From contig CAYXVG010000007.1 in NCBI GenBank assembly GCA_964468205.1, positions 1 to 64,000 of the forward strand: 64,000 nt of DNA, read 5' to 3'. The stretch is from CAWELS01 sp964468205. Lineage in GTDB: Bacteria > Acidobacteriota > Terriglobia > Bryobacterales > Bryobacteraceae. The first letter of the stretch is position 1. Each line of letters begins with the position of its first letter. The notes beneath the pieces are model-generated. The model was not told the origin of the DNA. It was given only the letters and a program-made list of their open reading frames with translations, and searched no databases. Positions 1 through 9,300 of this stretch are shown here, piece by piece. Both the position numbers and the translations under genes were made by a program.

Positions 1-1
1 A

Positions 2-79
2 TGGTGGGCTCGAGCAGACTCGAACTGCTGACCTCTACCGTGTCAAGGTAGCGCTCTAACCAAGCTGAGCTACGAGCCC
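2..79 (-). tRNA. tRNA-Val (GAC anticodon)
   Basis: Read on the minus strand, this 78-nt segment folds as a complete cloverleaf. The acceptor arm GGGCTCG pairs with CGAGCCC, the discriminator is A, and CCA is encoded at 2-4. The anticodon stem CTACC/GGTAG encloses the loop TTGACAC, giving anticodon GAC (valine). The T-arm carries the usual GTTCGAGTC loop sequence. It sits at the window edge, so its neighbours on the left are unknown. Confidence 0.96.
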
Positions 80-225
80 TTCCTACGAATTAACCAAATT
101 ATAGCAGAGGCCACCCCATCCAGCCAGGCGAAACAGCGCCGCCCCGCCCCCACCCCGCTGCCGCGCGAAAATCATTGACTTCCCACGCCGCCGGGGCTAG
201 AGATGGAAGTAGGGAGGGTGAAACC

Positions 226-678
226 ATGCTTTCTCCCAAGCTCATTCACATGGTCGAGGAACACTCCGAACCACTCGCCGATGCGGTCGTGAACCGGCTG
301 CGGACCGGCGCCGGCCGGCCGCGAATCGCCCGCCTGCCGGAATCCGAACTGCGGGCGCAGTGCCTCGAAATCTTGCGGAATCTCGGTGATTGGCTCGCAA
401 ACCCGAACGAACGCCAGGTGGCGGACCACTTCCAGCGGATCGGCCGTCTCCGCCGGGAAGAGGAAATTCCGCTCCACGAGTCGATCCAAGCGCTATTGCT
501 GCTCAAGGGGCAGATGCTGAGCCATGTCCGCGGCCAGGGCGTGATGCAGTCGTCCGTGGATGTGTACGCCGAAGAGGAGTTCGAACACCACGCCGGGCGC
601 TTCTTCGATACCGTCATGTACAACGTCATTCGCGGCTACGAAGGGGAAGGGATGCCGCGGCGCGGCATCGCCGTCTGA
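226..678 (+). CDS. RsbRD N-terminal-domain-like protein
   Basis: A 150-residue, all-helical soluble protein resembling the stand-alone RsbRD N-terminal domain (RsbT co-antagonist sensor module), which in stressosome proteins senses signals through a globin-like helical bundle. The ATG at 226 is chosen because AGGGAGGG lies at 211-218; an in-frame start at 175 lacks a ribosome site. There is no STAS domain and no membrane segment, so the protein is only the sensor-like half. No partner kinase or stressosome gene lies nearby, and its role in signalling is inferred from family resemblance alone. Confidence 0.6.
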   Translation: MLSPKLIHMVEEHSEPLADAVVNRLRTGAGRPRIARLPESELRAQCLEILRNLGDWLANPNERQVADHFQRIGRLRREEEIPLHESIQALLLLKGQMLSHVRGQGVMQSSVDVYAEEEFEHHAGRFFDTVMYNVIRGYEGEGMPRRGIAV

Positions 679-715
679 ACCGGCTGGCGAAAGCGGAGCC
701 GCCCGCCGGAAAAGG

Positions 716-3292
716 CTAACGCGCCACGAGGCCCGTTCTCTCGACGGGGGCCTTCCCTTGCTCGATGACGCGGACCGTGTACGTTCCCTTCTCGCGAACC
801 TTCGGCGTGAAACTCCGGCCCTGAATGCGCAGCGCATACACGATCTCGCCGGTGGACTCCTCCACCACTTCGATCACCGGATCGCCGGTCTCCGCGGTCA
901 CCTCCTCGAGCGGCAGGCCGTCCTCGGGGAAGCCGTTGTCGCGTTGGCCGATGGTGATGGGCCAGCCCTCGTATGGCTCGGCGCCGGGCGCCGACGCATC
1001 CACCCAGCGGGGCCAGTTGGCGATGGTGATCTGCCGCGTTGCGCGATCAAAACTCACGATGCCGTAACCGGGTGCGCGGTGGTTGAGGGCAATCGGCTCA
1101 ATGCCGACCGCATGCGGATTCGCAACCGCATGAACCGTCATCTTGTTGCCGAATCCGTCCTCGTATTCGCCGGTGTTTCGCGGCATTCCTTCCTGATGGT
1201 TCCGGCCCGGCTCGGGCGGATACCAGCGCCGCGGCCAGATGTTGGCCACCGAGGGCACGCAGATCGCCCAGCCGGCGTCGTTCCATTCGTCAATGCCGTA
1301 CTGGATGCTGGAGCCAAGGTGCTGATCGCCGGCGATGTGGAAGGCGAAGCCCTTTCGCATTGACCGCAGGGCGCGGTCGCGCGGCGTCTGCGGCCAGCCG
1401 TTCGAATCATGGTCCTGCACGGGTTCCTCGCCCGCGGTGTATTCGCCGGGTTTGTTCACCCGAAGCTTCGGAGTAATGTCGTCGCCGGTGACGCCGGCGG
1501 GCAAAGTGGCGAGGTTGGCGAAGATGGTCTGCGAAATCACGGACTTCATCCAGACGCCATCGCTCCAGTCCACGGCCCAGTCATCGAGGAACCGCGCCTG
1601 CCGGTCTCCAAGCAACTCGGCGCCCTTGACGTCGCCGTGACGCCGGGCGTCGTACTTCGGGTTTTGCGCCCAGCCGTTGATGATGTTGGCCCAGGGGATC
1701 TGCACCGCGGGAGCGGATTTCCACTTCCGGTCCTCAATGACGGCGAAGCTCACGCCGCCGTAGACAATGTCCGTGTAGGCCACGAGGATGCCCTGCTCGA
1801 TCGGCGTGGGATCCGCCGGGTCCGGCAGATTGGAAGTCTGCGTCCGCTGGACGGCGTTGACGAATTGCGCATCCATCGTGTAGCCGCCCTGGTCCTGCCC
1901 CGGCTTGCCGTAGCCCTCGGCGCGGCGGCCGCCCGCGCCCCAGATGTTCCCATGGTAGACATCGTGGTCGTCCGGGAGGGCGACGGCCGGTATCTCCTTC
2001 AGCAGTTCGCCGTACTCCCAGCCGAACAGGTACCACTTGCGCAGGTAATCGAGAATCGCCACGTCCACGGGCTCCCGCTCGATGCCGTACTCGCCGACCC
2101 GCTCGTAAATACTGTCGCCGGTATAGGCGAGGAAGTCCGGCTGATGGTGCTTCACGTTCCGGACGACGTCGGCGTGGGGAAAGCCAAGATCATTGTTGCC
2201 GGTAAACGCCGCCACCACGATTTGCTCCTTATCGGCGGGGTCCTTGCGGATTGTTCCCTCGTATGTGTATTGCTGATCCGAGCCATCGTAGCCCGGCATC
2301 GTGTAGACCACGCGGTAGGGGGTGTCCCTGGTGTCATCCCAGTTCTCGACCTTGAAGGTGGCGGTGCGGGAATCAGCCTCGATGCCGGCGGCGCCGGCGC
2401 TGGTCCACCCGCTGCCGGTGTCGATTTCGAGTGTCGCGGTTTTCGGCGCGTTGCCGGTGGGCGCCATCTGGGCGGTCAGCTTCAGGGTCTGGCGGCTCAG
2501 GGTGTGCATGGCGAAGAGGATGGGCCCGAAGGCGCGCTCGGGGTAGGCGCGCAGCTTGCTGCCGGAGACGGTCCAGTCCTCGAACCAGAAGCGTGCGTTG
2601 CCGCCGCGGCCGGTGCCGGGCTTGCCGTCCCAGCCGGTCTCCTTGATATCGATTTCGGAGGGCGGAGTCTCGACGAATTTTCCGTTGTGGACGGCGAGCG
2701 CGAGGCCGCCGGTGAGCCAGTCGGCCGGAACGCCGGCCCGCTGCACCTCGGCGGTTTCGTCTCCCGCGTCGGCGCGGAGAGTGAGGTCGTAGCCGCCGCC
2801 GGAAGGCTTCGCCGTGAAGGTCAGCCGGATGTCGTTGAAATCCGGCACTGACGCGGCCGGCTCCTCCAGCTTCCCGATGAACAGCACTCCGCCGGTCGTG
2901 ATGCCCGCCTGGAGGCCGTAGCCGCGCACGGCGCTGTCGCGGTAGTCATCGAAGGCGCCGCGGATTCCGGCGCGGAAGCCAACAAACCCCTCGTTCATCT
3001 CGCCGCCGCTCCCGAGCCGGCCGAGCCGGACGCTGGTTTCGAGCGTTCCCTCGTCCGCCGCCACCTCGCGCGTAAGCAGGAAGACGTTCCGGTCGCCGCC
3101 GGCAACGTGGTTTTCGAGACGGCCGTCCCGGATGCGCCAATCCTGGAGCGGGTTTGACCAATAGTCCGGACCCGGCCAGGGGCGCTCGATCTCGCGATCC
3201 CACTGGCTGCGGAAGTCCGCCGTCGAACGGCCGCAGGAGGCCAATGCCGCCAACGAGAACACGGCTAACAAAAATACAAATATCCCTCGCAT
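716..3292 (-). CDS. PhoD-like metallophosphatase lipoprotein
   Basis: An 858-residue exported protein. It begins with a lipoprotein signal (hydrophobic stretch, lipobox ALASC with Cys20), so it is probably membrane-anchored in the periplasm. The N-terminal third looks like a beta-rich jelly-roll region. The rest is a PhoD-type metallophosphatase, with metal-binding motifs YTGDSIY near residue 389, DDHDVYHG near 440 and AGDQHLG near 651. Members of the family hydrolyse phosphodiesters or phosphomonoesters; the substrate here is unknown. The ATG at 3292 is preferred to an open-frame start at 3520, which would bury the signal peptide. It is divergent from the nucleoside transporter 49 bases away, which suggests linked use of nucleotide-derived phosphate and nucleosides (inference). 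Confidence 0.85.
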   Translation of the reverse strand: MRGIFVFLLAVFSLAALASCGRSTADFRSQWDREIERPWPGPDYWSNPLQDWRIRDGRLENHVAGGDRNVFLLTREVAADEGTLETSVRLGRLGSGGEMNEGFVGFRAGIRGAFDDYRDSAVRGYGLQAGITTGGVLFIGKLEEPAASVPDFNDIRLTFTAKPSGGGYDLTLRADAGDETAEVQRAGVPADWLTGGLALAVHNGKFVETPPSEIDIKETGWDGKPGTGRGGNARFWFEDWTVSGSKLRAYPERAFGPILFAMHTLSRQTLKLTAQMAPTGNAPKTATLEIDTGSGWTSAGAAGIEADSRTATFKVENWDDTRDTPYRVVYTMPGYDGSDQQYTYEGTIRKDPADKEQIVVAAFTGNNDLGFPHADVVRNVKHHQPDFLAYTGDSIYERVGEYGIEREPVDVAILDYLRKWYLFGWEYGELLKEIPAVALPDDHDVYHGNIWGAGGRRAEGYGKPGQDQGGYTMDAQFVNAVQRTQTSNLPDPADPTPIEQGILVAYTDIVYGGVSFAVIEDRKWKSAPAVQIPWANIINGWAQNPKYDARRHGDVKGAELLGDRQARFLDDWAVDWSDGVWMKSVISQTIFANLATLPAGVTGDDITPKLRVNKPGEYTAGEEPVQDHDSNGWPQTPRDRALRSMRKGFAFHIAGDQHLGSSIQYGIDEWNDAGWAICVPSVANIWPRRWYPPEPGRNHQEGMPRNTGEYEDGFGNKMTVHAVANPHAVGIEPIALNHRAPGYGIVSFDRATRQITIANWPRWVDASAPGAEPYEGWPITIGQRDNGFPEDGLPLEEVTAETGDPVIEVVEESTGEIVYALRIQGRSFTPKVREKGTYTVRVIEQGKAPVERTGLVAR

Positions 3293-3341
3293 CGTAAGGA
3301 CATTGTACGATGCCTCCGGTGCGACAATGGCACAGTAGCTC

Positions 3342-4589
3342 ATGACGACCCTACAGGCCATTCTCGGCGTCTTCGCGCTCACCGGCTTCGCGTGGGCCAT
3401 CAGCGAAGACCGCCGGGCCGTGCGGTGGACCACCGTCGCCGCGGGCATCGGCCTCCAGTTTGCGCTCGCTATCTGCCTGCTGCGCATCCCGGCGCTGCAG
3501 GGCGTCTTCCTCGGGCTCAACCGGCTGATGGACGCTCTGAACGAGGCTCTGCAAGCGGGGACCTCTTTCGTGTTCGGCTACCTTGGCGGCGGTCCGCCTC
3601 CGTTTGAAGCGCTCGAGCCGGCCCGGATGTACATCTTCGCGCTCCAGTCGCTGCCGTTCCTGCTGCTGATCAGCGCTCTGGCCTCTCTGCTGTTCTACTG
3701 GCGCGTGCTGCCGGCAGTGGTGAAGGCGATGTCCTTCGTCTTGGAGCGAACGCTGAAGATCGGCGGCGCGGTCGGATTGGGAGTGTCGGCGAACGTCTTC
3801 ATGGGCATGGTGGAGGCGCCTCTGCTGGTGGCGCCGTACATCAAGAGGATGAGCCGTGGCGAGTTGTTCATCCTAATGGCTAGCGGGATGGCCACGGTGG
3901 CGGGCACCGTGATGGTGATCTACGCCACCATCCTGTCGGGCGTCATTCCGAACGCCCTCGGCCACGTGCTCACCGCGTCGCTCATCAACGCGCCGGCCGC
4001 CGTGGTGATCGCCTCATTGCTCGTTCCGCCGGACGAAAAGAAAACGGAAGGCGCGATCACCCCGCCGCAACAGGCCTCCAGTTCCATCGACGCAATCACG
4101 AAGGGCGCCGAGAGCGGCGTGATGCTGATGCTCAACATCGGCGCGATGCTCATCGTGCTGATCGCCATCGTGAGCCTCGTGAACCAGACGCTCGGCTTGC
4201 TCCCCCTGGTGGCCGGAGAGCCCCTGACGCTGCAGCGCATTCTCGGAACGCTGGTGGCGCCGGTCGCATGGCTGATCGGCATCCCCTGGAGCGAAGCCGT
4301 CACGGCGGGAGGCCTGCTGGGAACCAAAACAGTGCTCAACGAGTTCATCGCCTTCGTCGACCTGGCGAACCTCCCGGAAGGCGAGCTCAGCCTGCGCAGC
4401 CGGCTCATCATGAGCTACGCTCTCTGCGGCTTCGCCAACTTCGGCAGCCTCGGCATCATGATCGGCGGACTCGGCGCCATGGTGCCGGAGCGCCGCGGCG
4501 ACGTGACGGCGATGGGGCTGAAATCGATCCTCGCCGGCACGATGGCCACCTGCCTCACGGGCGCGGTCGTCGGGCTGGTGATGCCGTAG
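3342..4589 (+). CDS. Concentrative nucleoside transporter (CNT/NupC family)
   Basis: A 415-residue integral membrane protein of standard CNT length that imports nucleosides using an ion gradient. Multiple hydrophobic helices are visible. The family-typical segments are the N-terminal pair of helices, the gate-like segment GMVEAPLLVAPYI near residue 160, and NEFIAFVDL near residue 334, followed by the C-terminal Gly-rich helices. It starts at an ATG 49 bases from the divergent phosphatase gene, so the two promoters must overlap. Substrate preference (purine or pyrimidine, proton or sodium) cannot be read from the sequence. Confidence 0.92.
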   Translation: MTTLQAILGVFALTGFAWAISEDRRAVRWTTVAAGIGLQFALAICLLRIPALQGVFLGLNRLMDALNEALQAGTSFVFGYLGGGPPPFEALEPARMYIFALQSLPFLLLISALASLLFYWRVLPAVVKAMSFVLERTLKIGGAVGLGVSANVFMGMVEAPLLVAPYIKRMSRGELFILMASGMATVAGTVMVIYATILSGVIPNALGHVLTASLINAPAAVVIASLLVPPDEKKTEGAITPPQQASSSIDAITKGAESGVMLMLNIGAMLIVLIAIVSLVNQTLGLLPLVAGEPLTLQRILGTLVAPVAWLIGIPWSEAVTAGGLLGTKTVLNEFIAFVDLANLPEGELSLRSRLIMSYALCGFANFGSLGIMIGGLGAMVPERRGDVTAMGLKSILAGTMATCLTGAVVGLVMP

Positions 4590-4845
4590 CGCTGCCTGGC
4601 AGTGCTGGTCAGCAGCGAGCCGTCCGGCATCAGTGCGGGTCAGCGGCTCCTTGCGCCGGTTCAGCCTATGAGGTTACATGCCAACAAGGTTTCCCAGGTG
4701 CAGTCTGCCGGGAGGCGGCGAGAACGGCAGAGAAATTTGAGTCTTCGAAGATTACGGCTTGGTCTTCGTCCAGAATGCTGGGCGGTTGCTGGATGTGCGG
4801 GTGTCCTGATCTAACGTATGCCACACATGTTCCTCTGCTTGAGAC

Positions 4846-5076
4846 ATGTCCACGATGATACAGGTGCCGAATGTCCCAGTATCCGTACATAGCGTCCTGA
4901 AGGCGCGAGCGGCGCGCGAGGGCATGAGCCTTTCGGACTTCTTGAAGCGAGAGTTGCAGCGTTTGGCGGAACGGCCTACGATGCGGGAATGGTTGGAGCG
5001 GACGCAGCAGGCGAAACCGATTCCAGCTCAGCTGACCGCTGCGCGGATAATCCGCGCGCTGCGCGGCGGGCAATGA
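4846..5076 (+). CDS. VapB/FitA-type antitoxin (ribbon-helix-helix)
   Basis: A 76-residue protein with a ribbon-helix-helix start (IQVPNVP strand, then helices around ARAAREGMSLSDFLKREL) and a charged C-terminal tail, as in FitA/VapB antitoxins that bind their own promoter and neutralise a PIN-domain toxin. Its TGA overlaps the toxin ATG (ATGA at 5073-5076), the usual coupling of such pairs. The antitoxin frame is intact although the toxin behind it is broken. Confidence 0.85.
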   Translation: MSTMIQVPNVPVSVHSVLKARAAREGMSLSDFLKRELQRLAERPTMREWLERTQQAKPIPAQLTAARIIRALRGGQ

Positions 5077-5460
5077 TTTTTCTGGATGCCTCCGCCGTTG
5101 CCGAACTCCTCACCAACGGCGTCCTCGCCGATTCCATCAGAAACGAACTTGCCCGGCGTGACGAAGACTTCCTTGTACCGCACCTCTTCGACGTCGAAGT
5201 GATGGTTGCAATACGAAAACTGGCAGCGGGCCACCGGATCGACTCTTACCGAAACAGGGAAATACTCGCGGGACTCGCGGCCCTGCCCGCGGAGCGATAT
5301 TCGCACACGCCATTGATCGGCCACATTTGAAAACTGCGTCACAATTTCACTGCCTCCGACGCAACGCACATCGCCCGGCGGAGGCAACAGAATCGGTGCT
5401 CTGCACGTGCGACGAGAAACTATGCAGCGGCCACCGGGCCCCGGTCATGCTGTTCACGAG
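5073..5460 (+). pseudogene. VapC-type PIN toxin, broken by a stop and a frameshift
   Basis: The frame opens as a PIN-domain ribonuclease (MIFLDASAVAELL, with the first catalytic Asp at residue 5). It meets an in-frame TGA at 5328-5330 after 85 residues. The same frame then continues recognisably as KLRHNFTASDATHIA, the C-terminal catalytic region of VapC. At about 5374-5380 one base appears to be missing, and the family pattern continues in another frame as AEATESVLCTCDEKLCSG. Both lesions fall before the end of the active site, so the toxin should be dead. The downstream limit is approximate. Confidence 0.8.
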
Positions 5461-5637
5461 CAAATCGCGGGGGCTTTTTCCGCGCCGCCAGATCCGCGGT
5501 GGGGACGTCATGAATCGGCCAAGGGGCGTCCGCCGGCCGGCTGTCAGCATCATCACCGCCCTTCGGACAGCAGGGGGGACGATCCCGCGAAAACGTTGCG
5601 TTGCGCAAACCCTGACGCGGCAAAGATGCAGCGAGTG

Positions 5638-6068
5638 TTACATCGTTCCGAGTCGAAGGAGAGTACCGCTTTCAATCTCCAAGGCATGACGCAATCGCAA
5701 TGGCGCCGGCACCGTCGCGTGCTGCACCCGCTTGGGGAGCGCGTCGTAAGTCCGGCCAAGCAACTTTCTGCCCATGGCTTTCTTCCGCACGCCGCCGCCA
5801 TATATGTGCTTCTCTGGCTGCCTCGTGCAGCGGCCCGCGCGGTACCTCACGCACGCGCTCGGACCGCTTCCTGAGCACTTGGTACGTATGCCCGCGCGCA
5901 AGCTGCATTGTGGCGCCCACCCGCGAGATCTACGACCGGGGAACCGCCTCATGAAACAGGTCGCTCATCGAGTTAACGAGAATCATCCTCGGCTCGCGCC
6001 ACCGTAGTGGCTCCGCAAGTTCCTCCGGGACAAGCCGAAGGTCGAACCCCTGCGCAAAGGGATGATTC
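5638..6068 (-). pseudogene. DUF5131 (phage Gp37/Gp68-like) gene remnant
   Basis: On the minus strand, starting near 6068, the translation shows several consecutive family segments: HPFAQGFDLRLVPEEL, PLRWREPRMILVNSMSDLFHE and HTYQVLRKRSERV. These match the core of DUF5131 proteins, radical-SAM-like proteins found in phages and mobile DNA. An in-frame TAG follows LFHEAVPRS, similarity fades after about residue 85, and the N-terminal cysteine cluster expected upstream is missing. The gene is therefore a decayed internal fragment. The boundaries are approximate. Confidence 0.65.
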
Positions 6069-6175
6069 TTGATTCCGCGGAATCGTTCAGAAACTCTTTC
6101 GGCGTCGCTTCGTTCCAGAACTTAGCGGGCCCGCCGAAGGCAGAACAAACTCACTAATTTATGCACCCAGGTTTC

Positions 6176-6508
6176 TCACAGTCGTCGACAGGCTCCGTTG
6201 GACCGAGTAAATTCCTCTCTCATCCTGACGAGTGCTGACTTCGCCGTATTAGTACCAACCTGCTCGAATAGAATCGCCGCAGTCAATTCGTTCACAAGTG
6301 TCCCACGCACCGGGGGGTTGCTAACGGACTTCACAACTGAGAAACTGCCATCGGCGCCTTCCACAAGGTGCGCCTGCGCTCCACCTCTCATCTTTCGTAA
6401 GAATCTCACGGCTCGAACTCGGCACACGGATCCTCCCCCGCTCGAGCACAAGGCGCCAAAGCCGGCACAACCATTGAAAGACTCATCACAAACGTCCAGT
6501 TGGCTCAT
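6176..6508 (-). pseudogene. HipA-like kinase gene, N-terminal fragment
   Basis: The open frame contains VRAVRFLRKMRGGAQAHLVE, then DGSFSVVKS, then GTLVNELTAAILFEQVG. This is the start of the small HipA-like kinase family (HipA_2), in which the VVK lysine binds ATP. Family members run to about 250 residues; here the frame stops at 6176 after about 85 family-like residues, so the catalytic Asp and the metal-binding residues are absent. The first 30 residues of the frame do not look native. It lies next to the DUF5131 remnant in the same orientation. Confidence 0.6.
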
Positions 6509-6936
6509 GTTCGCTACTGACTGTTAACGCCCAAGTTGAAGCATTTCTATTGTTGGTGCTACGCAGTTACGCCAGCTTCGAAAATAAAACACACTTATCG
6601 CTGCCGTTTTATTAGGCATATCACCTTCGCCTGTTCGGTTTATTAGCAGGCTCAGAGGCTGGAGTCGTTTGAAAACATGGGGCAAATCCCATTCGCCGCA
6701 CTTATCAAACAGGATAATCACACCTCTACAGCTCTTTTTCTACGCAGCCGATGGTGGGACATGACGTGGTTTTCCAGGGAAAGATCAGCGGCCAATCGAT
6801 CTACCTGCGCGGAATTCGGAAACGATGCACGCTACAGCTTCGATTTTCGCAGTGGTTGGATGCGCATTTCACAGAAGAAATAACAGGATTCCGCTGTTTG
6901 ATTTATAGCTCATTGAAGCAAAACGAGAGAATAACA
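6509..6936 (+). other. Gene-poor, relatively AT-rich spacer
   Basis: About 430 bases between the HipA-like fragment and the secreted protein. Base composition is visibly lower in G+C than in flanking operons. Short open frames are present but none has family-like sequence or a convincing ribosome site. An open frame from 6751 runs into the next gene, but its first 62 residues lack a signal peptide, so I treat it as untranslated leader. Confidence 0.5.
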
Positions 6937-8499
6937 ATGAAACAGTTAATACACACTTTCACCATCGCTCACTGCATTGCGTTGTTGTTATCCCTGACAT
7001 CGGCTGTCTTCGCTCAACCCCATCTGATCCTTCATGATATCTACTATGACAAGGACCGCGACGGCCAAACAGGCACGGTTGCAACGCCTATCTTCGTTCG
7101 TGACAACCTGGAGTATCTCGAGACTACACCTTTCGATGGACTCGCGGTTTATGTTTCGACCCCCTCCCGATCCATCAACGCCTCGCGGTACGTCTTTTCG
7201 AGCCGGCGGGTCAACTATACCTCGATTCGCGACGTGTTGACCCCCCTCGTAGGGCTTCCCTTTCAATCGCTCAGCCACAATTTCGCTTTCGTTGCCATCG
7301 ACCGGCCGGCAGACTGGTTCGACGACTGGTCGATTCCGATCCAAAACTTCCGAGACTTGGCCCGCGCAATAAGGGAGGCTGGACTGAAAGGAGTATTTCT
7401 TGACAACGAACAATACTTTTCCAGGATGTTCAACTATCCAGATGAAGTAACGTACAAATCGAAAACACTTGACGAGTATCGTGATCAGGCGCGCATTAGG
7501 GGACGACAGATCATGGAAGCGATGATCTCGGAGTTCCCCGATATCGAGATCCTTGTATTCCATGGGCCGTATGTGTCGTCGCCGAACGCACCCTTTTGGA
7601 CTCCGGAACCGGATCGGCATCCTCTTTTCCAACGCTTGGACGCATACTACGAACTGCTCGGGCCCTTCTTTGTCGGCCTTGTTGAGGGTAAAGGCGACCG
7701 GGCAACCGTGATTGACGGTGGCAGCGGACTGAAGCACTTCAGACCGGAGATCGACTATGAATTGGGTTATCAATTCCGAAAATATGATATCGCGTCACCG
7801 GAAATCGACAGCCCATTCATTCCTATGTCACTCCGCTCGAGGTGGTCTTCCGACGTCGATCTGGCATATACGCTCTACGATTGCCCGATCCGAGGTGAAG
7901 ACATGAACCCGCAGATCGCACGTGAGACTTTAGTACACGCCCTCCATCACGCCGACAAGTACGTATGGTTCTACCCTGAGGCGAATAAGTTCCTCCGGCC
8001 GCCAAGCGACCCCGCCGGAGCGCCCATCGAATGGCACGATGCCATACGTGGGGCGAAGAAAGAGGTTGCTGGACCGCCGTTGCCAAACCCCGGATCGGTA
8101 ACACCCTCGTCGGGCACGGGAAGCCGGCAGGCGTTCTCCTTCAACTTCAAGATAGACAACGGGGTAGCCGTAACCGGAGCCTCGATCCTTATCAGTGAAG
8201 GAACTGAACGCGAGAATTCGTGCTGGATGCACTATGACGCTGCATCGAATCTGTTCTTTCTGGCCAACGACAACATCACCCGTTGGGACTCGGTTCAGTT
8301 CGGGACGACCGGAAGTATCCGTAATAGTCAATGCATAGCGCTCCTCGGTGGCTCATCGGTTGTTCGGAATGGCGCTGAACTCACGCTGAAGTTTAGTCTT
8401 TGGTTTCTCGACGGAGGTCAGAAGGACGTCTTCCTGAGGGCATCAGGACCCGGATACGATAGCGGCTACGTCCCGACAAGCACGTGGACCGTGCCATAG
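6937..8499 (+). CDS. Secreted protein of unknown function with acidobacterial C-terminal domain
   Basis: A 520-residue protein with a clear Sec signal peptide (hydrophobic core, cleavage near SAVFAQP, residues 22-28). The ATG at 6937 is preceded by GAGAGA. Residues about 30-380 contain motifs such as AIREAGLKGVFLDNEQYF, HGPYVSSP and ADKYVWFYPEANKF, which suggests a TIM-barrel-like glycoside-processing fold, although I cannot assign a family. Residues about 390-520 begin PGSVTPSSGTGSRQAFSF and form a beta-sandwich-like domain that I know as a recurrent C-terminal module of secreted Solibacter-type proteins. The gene is the only intact one in a decayed island and has lower G+C than its neighbours, which hints at recent acquisition. 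Confidence 0.7.
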   Translation: MKQLIHTFTIAHCIALLLSLTSAVFAQPHLILHDIYYDKDRDGQTGTVATPIFVRDNLEYLETTPFDGLAVYVSTPSRSINASRYVFSSRRVNYTSIRDVLTPLVGLPFQSLSHNFAFVAIDRPADWFDDWSIPIQNFRDLARAIREAGLKGVFLDNEQYFSRMFNYPDEVTYKSKTLDEYRDQARIRGRQIMEAMISEFPDIEILVFHGPYVSSPNAPFWTPEPDRHPLFQRLDAYYELLGPFFVGLVEGKGDRATVIDGGSGLKHFRPEIDYELGYQFRKYDIASPEIDSPFIPMSLRSRWSSDVDLAYTLYDCPIRGEDMNPQIARETLVHALHHADKYVWFYPEANKFLRPPSDPAGAPIEWHDAIRGAKKEVAGPPLPNPGSVTPSSGTGSRQAFSFNFKIDNGVAVTGASILISEGTERENSCWMHYDAASNLFFLANDNITRWDSVQFGTTGSIRNSQCIALLGGSSVVRNGAELTLKFSLWFLDGGQKDVFLRASGPGYDSGYVPTSTWTVP

Positions 8500-8527
8500 A
8501 AGTAAAGTACGACGTTCTCCTTCAAAC

Positions 8528-8563
8528 AGGCGAGGATGCGATTCTCCTGCGTCCTCGCCTTTC
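8528..8563 (+). terminator. Hairpin terminator after the secreted protein
   Basis: AGGCGAGGA at 8528-8536 pairs perfectly with TCCTCGCCT at 8552-8560 around a 15-base loop, followed by a short T-containing tail (TTTCC). It begins 28 bases past the stop of the upstream gene. The weak T-tract makes it a plausible rather than a strong intrinsic terminator. Confidence 0.55.
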
Positions 8564-9300
8564 CATCCCGGTGCGAGCTCTTGACCCGCGGTCGCCATTC
8601 TGAACTGCGATATCACCCGCAACTACACGGAAGGTGGTGCGTTCCACTGGAGCGCGATACCGTTCATCGCTTCGTCGACTCAGATGTTCCGCTCTCTGCT
8701 TGGCCGCCCGCCCTCGCTACGGCGGAGCCCTCAAAAAGTCCGAGCGTTCTTCCAACCTCCCTAAACGCGTTACATTATCGAGTCAGTGTGAGCAGCTACT
8801 TATGAGCCGCCTGGTAACTGGCAGCCGGCAACCCGCATCTCACGCGGGGCTGCCCCTTCCTTGGCATCGGACGCTATCCTCCACCACACCCACAAAACGA
8901 GACACCCCGCGCTGCCGTTCACACGCATTTCTCTTTTCCGAAACAACTGATTCCAAACAACTTCTCCCTCCGTCCAACCCTTTCCCCCTCTCCGCCCGTG
9001 CTATAAATATCCACGACGATGACGAATGACGCGACAACCCCCGCAAGCCGCCCGGCGCAGCCGTGCGCCGCTCCGATCGGACACCTCCGCGAAACTGCCT
9101 TCACGGCCGCCGCGCCGTCCCTGGACACCGCCAATGGCCTCGGCCGCAAACTCCAGCCGTCACCGAAATACCACTTCCGCCAGACGGGGGGTGCCGGTTT
9201 GGACCCTTACCTTCGTGATAAACATTGCAACTAAGCCCTCAAACTGGCACCCCTCCGCCGGGAAGCAGCCCATTCGGGCCAAACGGCCGCCCCGCCCCGG
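8564..9300. other. Intergenic stretch with no supportable gene
   Basis: About 740 bases. Six-frame reading gives only short proline/serine/arginine-rich frames with no recognisable family, no good ribosome site and no transposon ends. One short frame at 9019-9234 (71 residues) has an ATG but no recognisable similarity. The stretch is probably decayed DNA belonging to the same island as 4.6-8.5 kb. Confidence 0.5.

Noticed and set aside
1409..2851. A 480-codon plus-strand frame inside the phosphatase gene
   Set aside because: The minus-strand phosphatase has a lipobox and metal motifs, and the plus frame has none.
9019..9234. A 71-residue plus-strand frame downstream of the secreted protein
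   Set aside because: Low-complexity composition, no ribosome site and no family resemblance.
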